DNA of 64,000 nucleotides from an uncultured Collinsella sp. (GTDB lineage: Bacteria > Actinomycetota > Coriobacteriia > Coriobacteriales > Coriobacteriaceae): contig CATXXC010000005.1 in assembly GCA_958403385.1 (NCBI GenBank), positions 55,313 through 119,312 of the forward strand, written 5' to 3'. Every line of letters starts with the position of its first letter. Position 1 is the stretch's first letter. Below the pieces are notes generated by a model, which saw nothing but the letters and a program-made list of their open reading frames with translations, was not told where the DNA came from and searched no databases. The translations under genes were made by a program, and so were the position numbers. Positions 1-8,941 of this stretch are shown here, one piece after another.

Positions 1-1936
1 CATCGGGCACGTGCTGCGCGCGACCAACACGAGCGGCGAGGTCTTTGCCGTCAAGCTACTCAAGGACAACGCCATCCTTTCCGGCCAAGCCCCCGACCGT
101 TCCGCCGAGCAATCGGCAGCGCACCTGGCCAACACCGCTGCGCTGTTCGAGGAGTACCGCCATCTGTGTACCGTCTCGCACCTGCGCGGATTTCCGCGCG
201 TCTATGGCTACGGCTCGTGCGAGGATGACCCGCTCATCCTCATGGAGTGGGTCGAGGGCATCTCGCTCAAGCAGGCGCTGCCCTTGCTTCCGCACGACGC
301 CTCGGGCGGGCTGACCACCCAGATGGTCGCCGCCGTCGGAAACGCCGTGCTTCGCGCACTCTTGATGACCCAAGGCCTCGTGAATCCGGTCATTCATCGC
401 GACCTGTCGCCTGCCAATATCATGTTCCGCACCACCAGCCGAACGCTCGAGCAGCAGATTGCCGATTGCTCCTTTGACCCCTGCCTCATCGACATGGGCT
501 CCGCGACCATGGCCCTCGGCGACGACACGATCACCCGGCGCGCCGACATCTGGCGCTTTGCCACGCCCGCATACGCCGCGCCCGAGATGCTCACGCAGGA
601 TATCGAAGGCATCGCGGCCCTTCGCCGTTCGCCCGCGGTCGACGTCTATGCGCTTTCGAGCATTCTGTACCAGCTCTACAGCGGTCGCAAACCGTTTGAC
701 TTTGAGTCGACGGACGCCGCTGCAACCGGCTCGTTCTATCTCGTAAAGACCAAGACCAAGCCGGCACCGCTCGAGCCGCGCTGCGAGGGCGATGAAGCGC
801 TCGTCAAAATCATCATGAAGGGTCTCTCAGTCGAGCAGTGCGATCGTCCCACCGAGCAGCAGATGCTCGAGGTGCTCTCGGCATACCTCACCGATGCCGA
901 ATCCGAGGGCCGCGAAGGCGCGGGCAGTGACACCGCAATTGACATCGACTCCGGTACGCACCTTAAGGTCGACGTCGCCGGCGAGCGCGCGAGAGAGATC
1001 CTGGAGCAGGCCCGGCACGATGCCATGACCCGCCGCCGCTTTATTATCGGTGGCGTTGTCGCAGCCGTTGCGGGGCTAGGCGTTATCGGGGCGGCAACCC
1101 ATGGCTTTGGCATCCCCGACTACCTGGACGGCATCCGCAGTTCACTTGACGACTACACTTGGGATCAGCTGCAGGAGATTTCGCTCAAGATTAAGGCCAC
1201 CGAGACCCTTAGCGAGGCACGCGAGATTGCCAGGCGCTATCATCTGCTCGATGCCGATGGGCATATCCCCTATCCGTGTACCAAGCGTGTCACGCTCACC
1301 AACGGGCTGCAGGTTGGCGCGCAGCTTGTGGGCATCCGCCACGATGAGCTTCTGGACGGGACGGGCAAGGCCGGACTAACGTTTATGTTCGACGCGGGTA
1401 TTGCCGAGCGCAACGCTGCGGCTGAACCGCCGAGCGCCGGCTGGGCAGATTGCGAGCTGCGGGAATGGCTCAACGGCGACGGCCTTAAGCTGCTGCCCAA
1501 CGAGTTGCGCGCACTCATTAAAGGGGTCAAGAAGGTCTCGAACAATGTGGGCGCCGCCAACAGCGCATCGTGCCTGAGCGAGTTGCCCGCAACCCTTTGG
1601 CTGCCCGCCATGGTCGAGCTGTGCGGTACGCAACCGCCCGATTCGTTTACCGAGGGCTATCACTACCTGGCAGACATCTACAACGGCGAGGGCAGGGAGT
1701 ATCAGCTCTTCCGCGAGCTCAAGGTGAGCCCGTATTCCACGAACGAGACGATGGTCCGCCAGTGGAAGGGCAAGGACACCTGTTGGTGGGAGCGCACGGT
1801 GAGCCCCGACACATCGGAGAGCGAAGGCACGCTCTATATGAACCGCGTGGGGCACGACGGCGACGTCTTTACGTACGCAACGCCTGCGGAAAAGCCAAGC
1901 AAGCTAACCTGTGTGATCCCCGGGTTCTGTATCTAG
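1..1936 (+). CDS. Membrane Ser/Thr protein kinase with C-terminal DUF6273-like domain (5' end outside window)
   Basis: The reading frame is open from base 2, so the N-terminus with the glycine loop lies left of the window. Visible kinase features are the Lys in AVKLLK, IHRDLSPANI as catalytic loop, IDMGSA in place of the usual DFG, and YAAPEM as the APE region. The catalytic Lys, Asp and Asn are kept, so an active kinase is likely. A basic stop (RRRF) and one membrane helix follow at about bases 1035-1100. The remaining ~270 residues are extracytoplasmic and end in a domain with WADCELREWLNG, typical of DUF6273-like folds. It is probably a Hanks-type sensor kinase; its signal and targets are unknown. 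Stop TAG. Confidence 0.85.
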   Translation, partial: IGHVLRATNTSGEVFAVKLLKDNAILSGQAPDRSAEQSAAHLANTAALFEEYRHLCTVSHLRGFPRVYGYGSCEDDPLILMEWVEGISLKQALPLLPHDASGGLTTQMVAAVGNAVLRALLMTQGLVNPVIHRDLSPANIMFRTTSRTLEQQIADCSFDPCLIDMGSATMALGDDTITRRADIWRFATPAYAAPEMLTQDIEGIAALRRSPAVDVYALSSILYQLYSGRKPFDFESTDAAATGSFYLVKTKTKPAPLEPRCEGDEALVKIIMKGLSVEQCDRPTEQQMLEVLSAYLTDAESEGREGAGSDTAIDIDSGTHLKVDVAGERAREILEQARHDAMTRRRFIIGGVVAAVAGLGVIGAATHGFGIPDYLDGIRSSLDDYTWDQLQEISLKIKATETLSEAREIARRYHLLDADGHIPYPCTKRVTLTNGLQVGAQLVGIRHDELLDGTGKAGLTFMFDAGIAERNAAAEPPSAGWADCELREWLNGDGLKLLPNELRALIKGVKKVSNNVGAANSASCLSELPATLWLPAMVELCGTQPPDSFTEGYHYLADIYNGEGREYQLFRELKVSPYSTNETMVRQWKGKDTCWWERTVSPDTSESEGTLYMNRVGHDGDVFTYATPAEKPSKLTCVIPGFCI

Positions 1937-1977
1937 GCGGCGGGCGTCTTGCCGTGACGGGACCCCTCCCCGGCAAT

Positions 1978-2197
1978 TGTCTCGATCTGTAACAGTAAGG
2001 GGTCAAAAACCTCTCTAGATGTTACAAATCAAGACATTTGAGTTGACCGCGGACGGTTTGTCTCGATCTGTAACATCTAGCAGGAAAAACGGTCCTTAGG
2101 CGTTACAGGTTGAGACGTTAAGTTGTGGCTCGATGTAATGTCTCGATCTGTAACAGTTACTCGACAAAAACGGGTCTAGTTGTTACAGATTGAGACA
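1978..2197. repeat. Family A palindrome array, three copies
   Basis: Three 59-bp palindromes lie at 1978-2036, 2059-2117 and 2139-2197, with start-to-start distances of 81 and 80 bp. Each has a 17-bp arm TGTCTCGATCTGTAACA, a 25-nt centre of variable sequence, and the inverted arm with a few C/T or G/A changes. Spacers between copies are 22 and 21 bp. The array fills most of the gap between the kinase stop and the copA promoter. Confidence 0.95.
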
Positions 2198-2271
2198 TTA
2201 GACCGGCTACGGTCCGCCGACCTGGCTATCACCTCGACCAATACCAGAATGTCATACATTTCAATCTCCAC

Positions 2272-2302
2272 TGGACACCACCAGGGGGTATGGGTGTATA
2301 GT
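2272..2302 (+). promoter_or_regulatory. Candidate copA promoter with CsoR-type operator
   Basis: TGGACA at 2272-2277 resembles a -35 box and TATAGT at 2297-2302 a -10 box, separated by a long 19-bp spacer. Inside the spacer, CCACCAGGGGGTATGGG (2278-2294) resembles half of the G-rich pseudo-palindrome bound by CsoR repressors. A csoR gene with intact copper ligands lies 2.9 kb downstream, so copper-dependent derepression of copA is the likely control. The boxes are seen; the binding is inferred. Confidence 0.55.
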
Positions 2303-2349
2303 ATCGGATGGTTAACATTTCCGACACTACGCCACAGAAAGGAGAAGCC

Positions 2350-4692
2350 ATGGCTCAAGATAAGTTCGATGTGGGCGGCATGACGTGCGCCGCCTGCCAG
2401 GCGCACGTGGACCGTGCCGTGAGCAAGCTCGACGGCGTCCAAAGCGTCGCGGTCAACCTGCTCGCCGGCTCCATGCTGGTCGACTACGACCCCGCGCAGG
2501 TCTCCCCCGACGACATCTGTACCGCCGTCGATCGCGCGGGTTATTCGGCCTCGCCCGTTAGCACGGGCACCGATGCCGCCAACTCAAACGGCAACGCGCA
2601 AGCCAGGTCCGGCGCCGCCCATATGGAGTCGCCGACCAAAAAGTTGGAGGCCGCCGCCTCTGCCATGCGCACCCGCCTCATCATCTCGATCATCTTCCTC
2701 ATCCCACTGTTCTACATAGGCATGGGGCACATGCTCGGTTGGCCACTGCCCGGCGTCTTCACCGACCACACCCACAGCATGACGCTCGCGCTCACCGAGC
2801 TCGTCCTGCTCATTCCCATCGTCTACGTCAACGACGCATACTTTATCAACGGGTTTAAATCGCTTACGCACGGCGCGCCTACCATGGACGCCCTTATTGC
2901 CGTGGGCGCCACCGCGTCCATCGCCTGGTCGCTCTACGCCATGTTCATCATGGCCGACCAGCTAGCCGCGGGTCAGGTCCACGAGGCCATGATGACGAGC
3001 ATGGACAACCTGTATTTTGAGAGCGCCGGCACGATCTTGTCGCTCGTCACCGTAGGCAAATATCTCGAGACACGCAGCAAATCCAAGACTGGCGGCGCCA
3101 TCGAGGCGCTCATTGACCTGGCGCCCAAGACCGCGACCGTCGTGGCCGTCGACGGTACCGAGACCACCGTCGATGTCGATGCCATTCTGCCCGGCCAGGT
3201 GCTGCGTGTGCGCCCCGGCGAGTCCATCCCTGTCGACGGCGTGGTACTCGAGGGCGCTTCGGCCGTGGACGAAAGCGCACTGACCGGCGAGTCCATCCCC
3301 GTGGAGAAGACCGCCGGCGCCACCGTCAACGCCGCCACCGTCAACCGCACCGGATCGTTTACCTTCCGCGCTACGCGTGTGGGCGCTGACACGTCGCTCG
3401 CCAAGATTATCCAGCTCGTCGAGGACGCCAACGCCACCAAGGCACCCATTGCTCGACTGGCCGACAAGGTCGCCGGCGTGTTCGTGCCTGTGGTATTCGT
3501 GATCTCGGCCGTGACCTTTGTGGTGTGGATGGCACTGACCAGCGACGTGAATGAGGCGCTCACCTCCGCCGTCGCTGTGCTGGCGATCAGCTGCCCGTGC
3601 GCGCTGGGCCTGGCCACGCCCGTCGCCATTATGGTCGGCACCGGCAAGGGCGCCGAGATGGGCATTCTGTTTAAGAGCGCCGAGGCGCTGGAGAACCTGC
3701 GCAGCGTGGGCACCGTGGTGCTCGATAAGACGGGCACGGTCACCCGCGGCAAGCCTGCCGTGACCGATATCGTGGTAGCCACGCGCGCTGACGGCTCGCC
3801 CGCCATGAGCGAAAAGGCGCTGCTCAAGTTGGCCGCCGCGTTGGAGCGCTCGAGCGAGCACCCGCTGGCCGAGGCGATTATGGCCGAGTGTGAGACACGC
3901 GGGATCGTCGCGCGCATGGTCGAGGACTTTACTGCCGTGCCCGGGCGAGGCGTTACGGCACGCGAGGGGCAGAATGTCATTGCCGCCGGCAATATGCGCC
4001 TGATGAACGAGCTGGGCGTTACCGTGCCCGAGGGGCTCGCCGAGCAATTTGCCGCCGAAGGCAAGACGCCGTTGTTCTTTGCCAAGAACGGCGAGCTTGC
4101 CGGCACCATTGCCGTGGCTGACGAGGTCAAGGAGACGAGCGCCGGGGCCATCGCCGCATTGCGCTCGCTTGGCGTCGACGTGCGCATGCTCACCGGCGAC
4201 AACCGCGTCACTGCCGAAGCAATCGCCCGCCGCGTGGGACTGAGCAGCGAGCAAGTCATCGCCGACGTCCTCCCCGCCGACAAGGAACGCCATGTGCGCG
4301 AGCTGCAGGACGCGGGCGGCAAGGTCGCCATGGTGGGCGACGGCATCAACGACTCCCCCGCCCTGGCGCGCGCCGACGTGGGCCTTGCCATCGGTACCGG
4401 CGCCGACATCGCCAAGGAGGGCGCCGACGTGGTACTCATGCGCAGCGACCTCATGGATGTCGCCCGCGCCATCGAGCTTTCGCGCGCCACGATCCGCAAC
4501 ATCAAGCAGGACCTGTTCTGGGCACTGTTCTACAACGGCATCGGCATTCCGCTGGCGGCGGGCGTGTTCTTCCCGCTCACCGGATGGCAACTCTCGCCGA
4601 TGTTTGGCGCCGCGGCCATGAGCCTGTCGAGCGTGTGCGTCGTGTCCAATGCCCTGCGTTTGAAATCCTTTAAGCCTAAAGTGGCAAAATAG
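2350..4692 (+). CDS. copA: Copper-exporting P1B-type ATPase CopA
   Basis: 780 aa. It has one N-terminal heavy-metal domain with GMTCAAC, then the P1B ATPase core: TGES actuator, CPC in the membrane (ISCPCALGLATP, the Cu(I) translocation motif), DKTGTVT with the phosphorylated Asp, a SSEHPLAEAI nucleotide-binding His-Pro, MLTGDN and GDGINDSPALA hinge. It exports Cu(I) from the cytoplasm. The ATG at 2350 is chosen because AGAAAGGAGAAGCC precedes it; an in-frame ATG at 2308 lacks a good RBS and lies close to the promoter. It is followed by copZ and csoR. Stop TAG. Confidence 0.95.
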   Translation: MAQDKFDVGGMTCAACQAHVDRAVSKLDGVQSVAVNLLAGSMLVDYDPAQVSPDDICTAVDRAGYSASPVSTGTDAANSNGNAQARSGAAHMESPTKKLEAAASAMRTRLIISIIFLIPLFYIGMGHMLGWPLPGVFTDHTHSMTLALTELVLLIPIVYVNDAYFINGFKSLTHGAPTMDALIAVGATASIAWSLYAMFIMADQLAAGQVHEAMMTSMDNLYFESAGTILSLVTVGKYLETRSKSKTGGAIEALIDLAPKTATVVAVDGTETTVDVDAILPGQVLRVRPGESIPVDGVVLEGASAVDESALTGESIPVEKTAGATVNAATVNRTGSFTFRATRVGADTSLAKIIQLVEDANATKAPIARLADKVAGVFVPVVFVISAVTFVVWMALTSDVNEALTSAVAVLAISCPCALGLATPVAIMVGTGKGAEMGILFKSAEALENLRSVGTVVLDKTGTVTRGKPAVTDIVVATRADGSPAMSEKALLKLAAALERSSEHPLAEAIMAECETRGIVARMVEDFTAVPGRGVTAREGQNVIAAGNMRLMNELGVTVPEGLAEQFAAEGKTPLFFAKNGELAGTIAVADEVKETSAGAIAALRSLGVDVRMLTGDNRVTAEAIARRVGLSSEQVIADVLPADKERHVRELQDAGGKVAMVGDGINDSPALARADVGLAIGTGADIAKEGADVVLMRSDLMDVARAIELSRATIRNIKQDLFWALFYNGIGIPLAAGVFFPLTGWQLSPMFGAAAMSLSSVCVVSNALRLKSFKPKVAK

Positions 4693-4839
4693 GCTCACCA
4701 TTAAGTCCATTTAGAACGGGTTTTCCAAGTGCCCGAGATTGACCTGAAAGAGGAGCGACGCGTACTTTGGTACGCGAGCGACGGTTTGAAGGTCAAGGTC
4801 GGGTGCCTGGGAAAGCCGACACAACAGAGAGGAATACCC

Positions 4840-5061
4840 ATGCGTTTCACAATTAAGACTTCCGGCCTTATGTGCGGCCACTGCGACGCCACCGTCGAGA
4901 CCGCGCTGCTCAACGTTGCGGGCGTAACCGACGCCGACGCCGACCACGAGACTCAGACCGTCCAGGTGGAGTGCGCCGACACCGTAACCGCCGAGCAACT
5001 CGCCGCCGCTGTCGAGGCCGCGGGCGAGAAATTCCACGCCCTGTCTGTGACCGCCGCATAG
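4840..5061 (+). CDS. copZ: Copper chaperone CopZ-like heavy-metal domain protein
   Basis: 73 aa, a single HMA ferredoxin-like fold. The metal site is GLMCGHCDATVE (CxxC). The family carries Cu(I) to the N-terminal domain of CopA. ATG 4840 follows AGAGAGGAA; an upstream in-frame ATG (4729) lacks such a site. It lies 147 bp after copA and 135 bp before csoR, in the usual copper operon order, so co-transcription is likely though the gap holds a family B palindrome. Stop TAG. Confidence 0.9.
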   Translation: MRFTIKTSGLMCGHCDATVETALLNVAGVTDADADHETQTVQVECADTVTAEQLAAAVEAAGEKFHALSVTAA

Positions 5062-5087
5062 CAGTCGCTGCCTACTGAATCCTCAGA

Positions 5088-5154
5088 AGTTGCGGTGAAA
5101 TACGGACTGTTGTGCCGCCCTAGGCCTTTAAACGGTCCGTATTTCACCGCAACT
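5088..5154. repeat. Family B palindrome, copy 1
   Basis: 67-bp inverted repeat beginning AGTTGCGGTGAAATA and ending with the complementary arm TATTTCACCGCAACT; about 23 bp of each arm pair. It starts 26 bp after the copZ stop and ends 42 bp before the csoR start. The strong hairpin could damp read-through from copZ into csoR. Confidence 0.9.
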
Positions 5155-5196
5155 GACGGGGACATCCGGAAGATCGACCAGAAACGAGGACCCGCC

Positions 5197-5469
5197 ATGA
5201 TGGCAGACCATAAATCGGTGACCCGCATGCTCAAGACGGCACGCGGTCAGATCGACGGCATCCTGCGGATGGTCGAGGAGGACCGCTACTGCGTCGATAT
5301 CTCCACGCAGCTCATGGCCACACAGGCGCTCCTCGCGCGCATTAACGCCGACGTGCTCAAGGCGCATATCGAGGGCTGCGTGACTTCGGCAATCGAATCG
5401 GGCGACGAAGACCTCAAAGCCGCCAAACTCGCCGAAATCGAACGCGTCGTCGACAAACTCTCCAAGTAA
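5197..5469 (+). CDS. csoR: CsoR-family copper-sensing transcriptional repressor
   Basis: 90 aa, the usual DUF156 length. The three Cu(I) ligands of the family are visible: Cys in DRYCVDIS and the His and Cys in KAHIEGCV. This C-H-C pattern separates CsoR from the nickel (RcnR) and sulfur (CstR) branches. Members form all-helical tetramers that leave DNA when Cu(I) binds. The start is ATG 5197, preceded by AACGAGGA. The nearest target is the G-rich site in the copA promoter at 2278-2294. Stop TAA. Confidence 0.9.
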   Translation: MMADHKSVTRMLKTARGQIDGILRMVEEDRYCVDISTQLMATQALLARINADVLKAHIEGCVTSAIESGDEDLKAAKLAEIERVVDKLSK

Positions 5470-5478
5470 TTGGGGCAT

Positions 5479-5560
5479 TGGGGACAGGTACGTTTGCACC
5501 GTCTTGGTATTCCGGGGACAGGTATGTTTGCACCACATTGGTGCAGATTAACCTGTCCCC
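5479..5560. repeat. Family C element (GGGGACAGGT type)
   Basis: A partial copy with GGGGACAGGTACGTTTGCACC at about 5480-5500 is followed by a full palindrome at 5514-5560. The outer arms are GGGGACAGGT/ACCTGTCCCC and the inner arms TTTGCACCA/TGGTGCAGA. It lies just after the csoR stop. Confidence 0.85.
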
Positions 5561-5615
5561 CTTGCTCTAAATCGGGTATAAAGGCGTGCAGCATATCGAA
5601 CGAAAGGCAATTTGC

Positions 5616-6089
5616 ATGAATGACTTTATGAAGGGTCGCAATGGTGCCGATGAACTCACCATCGTGATGGGTTTTGCCGGCATCGTCATCGCGATGATCG
5701 GATCGATAGCCCGCATCCAGTGGCTCAGCTGGATTGCCATCGCCGTAATCGTGATTGGCGTGCTGCGCGGCCTGTCCAAAAATATCGACGCACGTCACAA
5801 GGAGAACGAGGCCTTTGTCGCCGCGACTGCAAACGTCCCCTGCCTGGGCAAATTCGTCGCCAGCTTGGGCGGCGGAACCGCAGCGGCCAGCACCTCACGC
5901 GCGGCCGGCACCAGTAAGGAAGACTTTGAGCGTGCCAAGCGCACGGCCAAGAAGATGTGGAAGGGCCGCAAGACCACGGCCTATCTCAAGTGCCCCAACT
6001 GCGGCCAGATGCTCTCCGTCCCCAAGGGCAAGGGCAAGATCCGCGTCACCTGCCCCAAGTGCCACGCCAAGATGGAGACGCGCTCCTAG
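5616..6089 (+). CDS. Membrane protein with C-terminal zinc ribbon, function unknown
   Basis: 157 aa. Two hydrophobic segments sit at about residues 15-29 and 34-48 with a short loop between. A charged linker follows, and the C-terminus has a CPNC...CPKC zinc ribbon (about residues 125-150). The zinc ribbon probably faces the cytoplasm. ATG 5616 is chosen with GAAAGG upstream. It is a single gene between the family C element and a terminator. No specific function can be assigned. Stop TAG. Confidence 0.75.
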   Translation: MNDFMKGRNGADELTIVMGFAGIVIAMIGSIARIQWLSWIAIAVIVIGVLRGLSKNIDARHKENEAFVAATANVPCLGKFVASLGGGTAAASTSRAAGTSKEDFERAKRTAKKMWKGRKTTAYLKCPNCGQMLSVPKGKGKIRVTCPKCHAKMETRS

Positions 6090-6110
6090 CCGCCATACCA
6101 TAGGACAAAT

Positions 6111-6148
6111 AAAAGCCGAGGCCTCGCGCTGAGACCTCGGCTTTTTGT
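6111..6148. terminator. Bidirectional intrinsic terminator
   Basis: AAAAGCCGAGG...CCTCGGCTTTTT forms an 11-bp stem with T-runs on either strand. It serves the plus-strand gene ending at 6089 and the minus-strand amidohydrolase ending at 6180. Confidence 0.9.
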
Positions 6149-6179
6149 ATGCGACAACGGAGCTGTCCCTTTGTCACAC

Positions 6180-7550
6180 CTATGCTACGCCGTCGCGGGC
6201 CAGCTCCTCAGCCAGCGCTTCGGCTGGCATGGCCATAATCGCGTCGAGCTCGGCATCCACCTCGGGGATGCGCTTCACCTTGAGTTTGCACACCAGATCG
6301 CCGCGACACATCACGTGCATCGGCTCACGCAGAGCGCACAGGTCATCGAGCGGGTTCTCGCGCGTCACCAAGATATCGGCGGCCTTGCCGCACTCGATCG
6401 TGCCAGTCTCGCCGTCCAGCCCCAGCAGCTCGGCGTTGACTTGCGTAGCCGTATGCAGTGCGAAGGCGTTGCTCACGCCGACATACTTGGCAAAATAGGC
6501 CACCTCACGCCACATGTCGTACTGCGTCACGAACGGGCAGCTCGAGTCCGTACCCAGGCCCACCTTAACGCCAGCTTCCAGTGCGGCACGGGCGCTCTCG
6601 ATAATGCCCGAGCACACGATATCGCCGTTCTTCTTTTGCGTATCGGTCGAATGGGTCTTTTTCGGGTCGAGCAATACAAACGGCAGCGCCGGGCTGATAG
6701 TGCAGGTAACACTGGGCGCACGCCCCTCGAGTTGCGTGCCCGCGGCGCCACGGTACAGCTCCAGAATCTCGGGCGTCAACGGAGCGCCGTGCTCAATCGT
6801 GTCAACGCCGGCCTCAAGCGCGGCCTTCACGCCCTCGGTACTCTCGACATGGGCCATAACCGGCAGACTCACCTCGTGCGCAGCCTTGCACGCCGCCGCG
6901 GCAACCTCGACCGGCATGCGCAGCACGCCCGGCTCGCCCACCTCGGTAGCGTCGAACACGCCGCCCGTCACGAACAGCTTAATGACGTCGGCACCACGCG
7001 CATACAGGTCGCGCACCTGTTCGGCTGCCTCGGCGGGACTGTTGGCCACCTGGGCGAACAAGCCCGCACCATGGCCGCCCGGCACCGTGACGCCCGTTCC
7101 CGGCGCCACCAGGCGAGGACCTTGATACTTGCCGGCATCGATAGCATCGCGCACGGCCAGATCGGCAAGCAGCGGGTCGCCCGCACCGCGCACCGTGGTC
7201 ACGCCGCTTGCCAGCTGCTGCTGGGCGCTGCCCTTGAGGATATGGCGCACGATGGCGCGCCCCACTGGATTATCGAGCTTTTTCATCAGCGCGCCCGCAT
7301 CGCCCGCCGAAACCGGCTTACCCGAACCGCACAGATGCACATGCATATTGATGAGACCCGGCATGAGATACGCCCCTGCCAGGTCGATGACCTCGGCACC
7401 TGCAGGCGCCTGCGCCACAGCACTCGGCCCCATCCACGTGATGAGACCGCGCTCAACGGCCACGGCCATGTCGGGCTGCGGCTCCATATGTTCCGAACCA
7501 TCCAGGACGGTCGCATTGATGAACAACGTGGAACGATCGGCAGACGCCAT
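6180..7550 (-). CDS. Metal-dependent amidohydrolase (imidazolonepropionase/prolidase-like)
   Basis: 456 aa. The N-terminal beta-sandwich leads to NMHVHLCG (HxH metal site), then VIKLFVTGG (candidate carboxylated Lys), MAHVESTEG and IEHGAPL (metal His), LGTDSS (catalytic Asp) and ADILVTRENPL at the C-terminus. These mark the amidohydrolase superfamily branch that holds Xaa-Pro dipeptidase-like and imidazolonepropionase-like enzymes. The substrate is not deducible. Start ATG 7550 has GGGAGGAG upstream; the 43 in-frame codons before it lack coding character. Stop TAG. Confidence 0.85.
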   Translation of the reverse strand: MASADRSTLFINATVLDGSEHMEPQPDMAVAVERGLITWMGPSAVAQAPAGAEVIDLAGAYLMPGLINMHVHLCGSGKPVSAGDAGALMKKLDNPVGRAIVRHILKGSAQQQLASGVTTVRGAGDPLLADLAVRDAIDAGKYQGPRLVAPGTGVTVPGGHGAGLFAQVANSPAEAAEQVRDLYARGADVIKLFVTGGVFDATEVGEPGVLRMPVEVAAAACKAAHEVSLPVMAHVESTEGVKAALEAGVDTIEHGAPLTPEILELYRGAAGTQLEGRAPSVTCTISPALPFVLLDPKKTHSTDTQKKNGDIVCSGIIESARAALEAGVKVGLGTDSSCPFVTQYDMWREVAYFAKYVGVSNAFALHTATQVNAELLGLDGETGTIECGKAADILVTRENPLDDLCALREPMHVMCRGDLVCKLKVKRIPEVDAELDAIMAMPAEALAEELARDGVA

Positions 7551-7698
7551 ATCGAGCTCCTCCCTCACAATTAACTTGAACATTTGTCCATTATCACCTA
7601 GTCCCGCTGGATTGCTGCAGACGCATCGGTTAACGGAGGGAAGAGGGGATGTGGGAGACGGAATATGCTGCAGTCCCACCCCAGCGACACCAGGGAAA

Positions 7699-7838
7699 TA
7701 TCTCGATCTGTAACAGATACAGGGTTGTTGGGCCCCTTGATGTTACAGATCGAGACATTCGGTCGACGTTTCACCGGTTTGTCTCGATCTGTAACAATTA
7801 CGAACTCAAACAACTTCTAAACGTTACAGATCAAGACA
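7699..7838. repeat. Family A palindrome array, two copies
   Basis: Copies lie at 7699-7757 and 7780-7838, 81 bp apart with a 22-bp spacer; each is 17+25+17. The array abuts the stop codon of the gene at 7846-8922. Confidence 0.95.
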
Positions 7839-7845
7839 AAACCTC

Positions 7846-8922
7846 TCAGCGCCCATACCACCGACGTCTCCACTCCTCAGCCAAATCGGGCCGTCGCGGA
7901 ATACCCGCCAGCCTCATCTTCTCAACCAGCTTCCCCGGATTCTTGAGCTCATCAAACGTAAACCGAAGCACCTTGTGCCCGAGCATTGTCAGATGAGATT
8001 CCCGCTGACGCTCTGCCACGAATGGGTCGACCGGCTCCCGGGCCTCGCCGCTCTGCAGGGTGTACTTCCCCTTACCGTCCAGCTCGCCAATCACGCACGT
8101 TCCCTCCTCGAGCCGCCAAAAAAAGTCGACGCGAAACACCTGGCTCGGATCGAGCGGGTCGCGAAACTCCACCTGCAGCTCCGGAACCGGAAAGCCGTAC
8201 GCAATAAAGAACGCTCGGAACCGAGACTCGCCGCCGTTTTCGGACAGCCCGTCCGCATACGACGCAATCGCCTGTGCCCTGCGATACCCTCGCCTGCCCT
8301 CGCAATCGGCGCGGAGGCGCTCGCACAAATCCCCACGTGATACGTCTTTCACCCGCAGTGCAGAATCGGCAATCGCCAACCCGTAGGAGAACGGCGCACG
8401 CAGCAAGCAATCCTCCGCCGTGCGCCAAAACGACGTCACCCGCACGCCGTCGACGCGCTCGAGCGCGCCCGCAATCTGCGGACGCAACAACCTGCACCCG
8501 CCGCTCAACGTCACCGAACAGCAAGTCTTAACAAGGAAACGCGGCCCGAGCAGATCATTCGGCACCTCCAGACCCCATATCAGCGCGGCGTCATATCCCC
8601 AAAACGCCCAATCGGGATGAAATTTCGCAAGCCCTTTGATAGTCCTCAGCGCTCGCTCCGCCGGCGTCAATGCATCCCAATCATGCTGAAAACAGAACAG
8701 GTACGGCTCGGGCTCCGCGATATCGTCGGTTCCAACATGGCGTCGCAGCCACATGAGCTCGGTATTGTCATGCGTTGCGAGCAGCGCACCTTGCTTGGCC
8801 GTCTCCGCGAGCCGCGCGAGCATCCTATTCCGCGCCAACGTGTTGCGAGTCGCATGTTTGTGTTTGAGAACGGTATTAGGCACTTTCATCACCACCACGT
8901 CAGACAAATGGACCATCGTCAC
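7846..8922 (-). CDS. AbiEi-like/DUF559-type protein with PD-(D/E)XK-like C-terminus
   Basis: 358 aa. The middle (IWGLEVP...) resembles the AbiEi-like proteins common in actinobacteria. The C-terminal ~130 residues carry ESRFRAFF, FRVDFFW and VIGELDGKGKY, spaced like the E, D and ExD/K positions of DUF559 (Vsr-like) nuclease folds. Either GTG 8922 (5 nt after GGAGG) or ATG 8916 could be the start; an upstream TTG (8940) is less likely. It is one of only two genes here ending in TGA, and family A arrays bracket it on both sides. Toxin, defence or selfish roles are all possible; none is shown. Confidence 0.65.
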   Translation of the reverse strand: MTMVHLSDVVVMKVPNTVLKHKHATRNTLARNRMLARLAETAKQGALLATHDNTELMWLRRHVGTDDIAEPEPYLFCFQHDWDALTPAERALRTIKGLAKFHPDWAFWGYDAALIWGLEVPNDLLGPRFLVKTCCSVTLSGGCRLLRPQIAGALERVDGVRVTSFWRTAEDCLLRAPFSYGLAIADSALRVKDVSRGDLCERLRADCEGRRGYRRAQAIASYADGLSENGGESRFRAFFIAYGFPVPELQVEFRDPLDPSQVFRVDFFWRLEEGTCVIGELDGKGKYTLQSGEAREPVDPFVAERQRESHLTMLGHKVLRFTFDELKNPGKLVEKMRLAGIPRRPDLAEEWRRRWYGR

Positions 8923-8941
8923 CGTTGCCTCCGCTGACAAA

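Noticed and set aside
1978..2197. CRISPR array
   Set aside because: The regular period suggested it, but each unit is a palindrome with a variable centre, the spacers are only 21-22 bp, arrays have 2-3 units, and no cas gene is near.
2962..4710. Minus-strand ORF opposite copA (582 aa)
   Set aside because: His/Gly-rich antisense shadow of the P-type ATPase.
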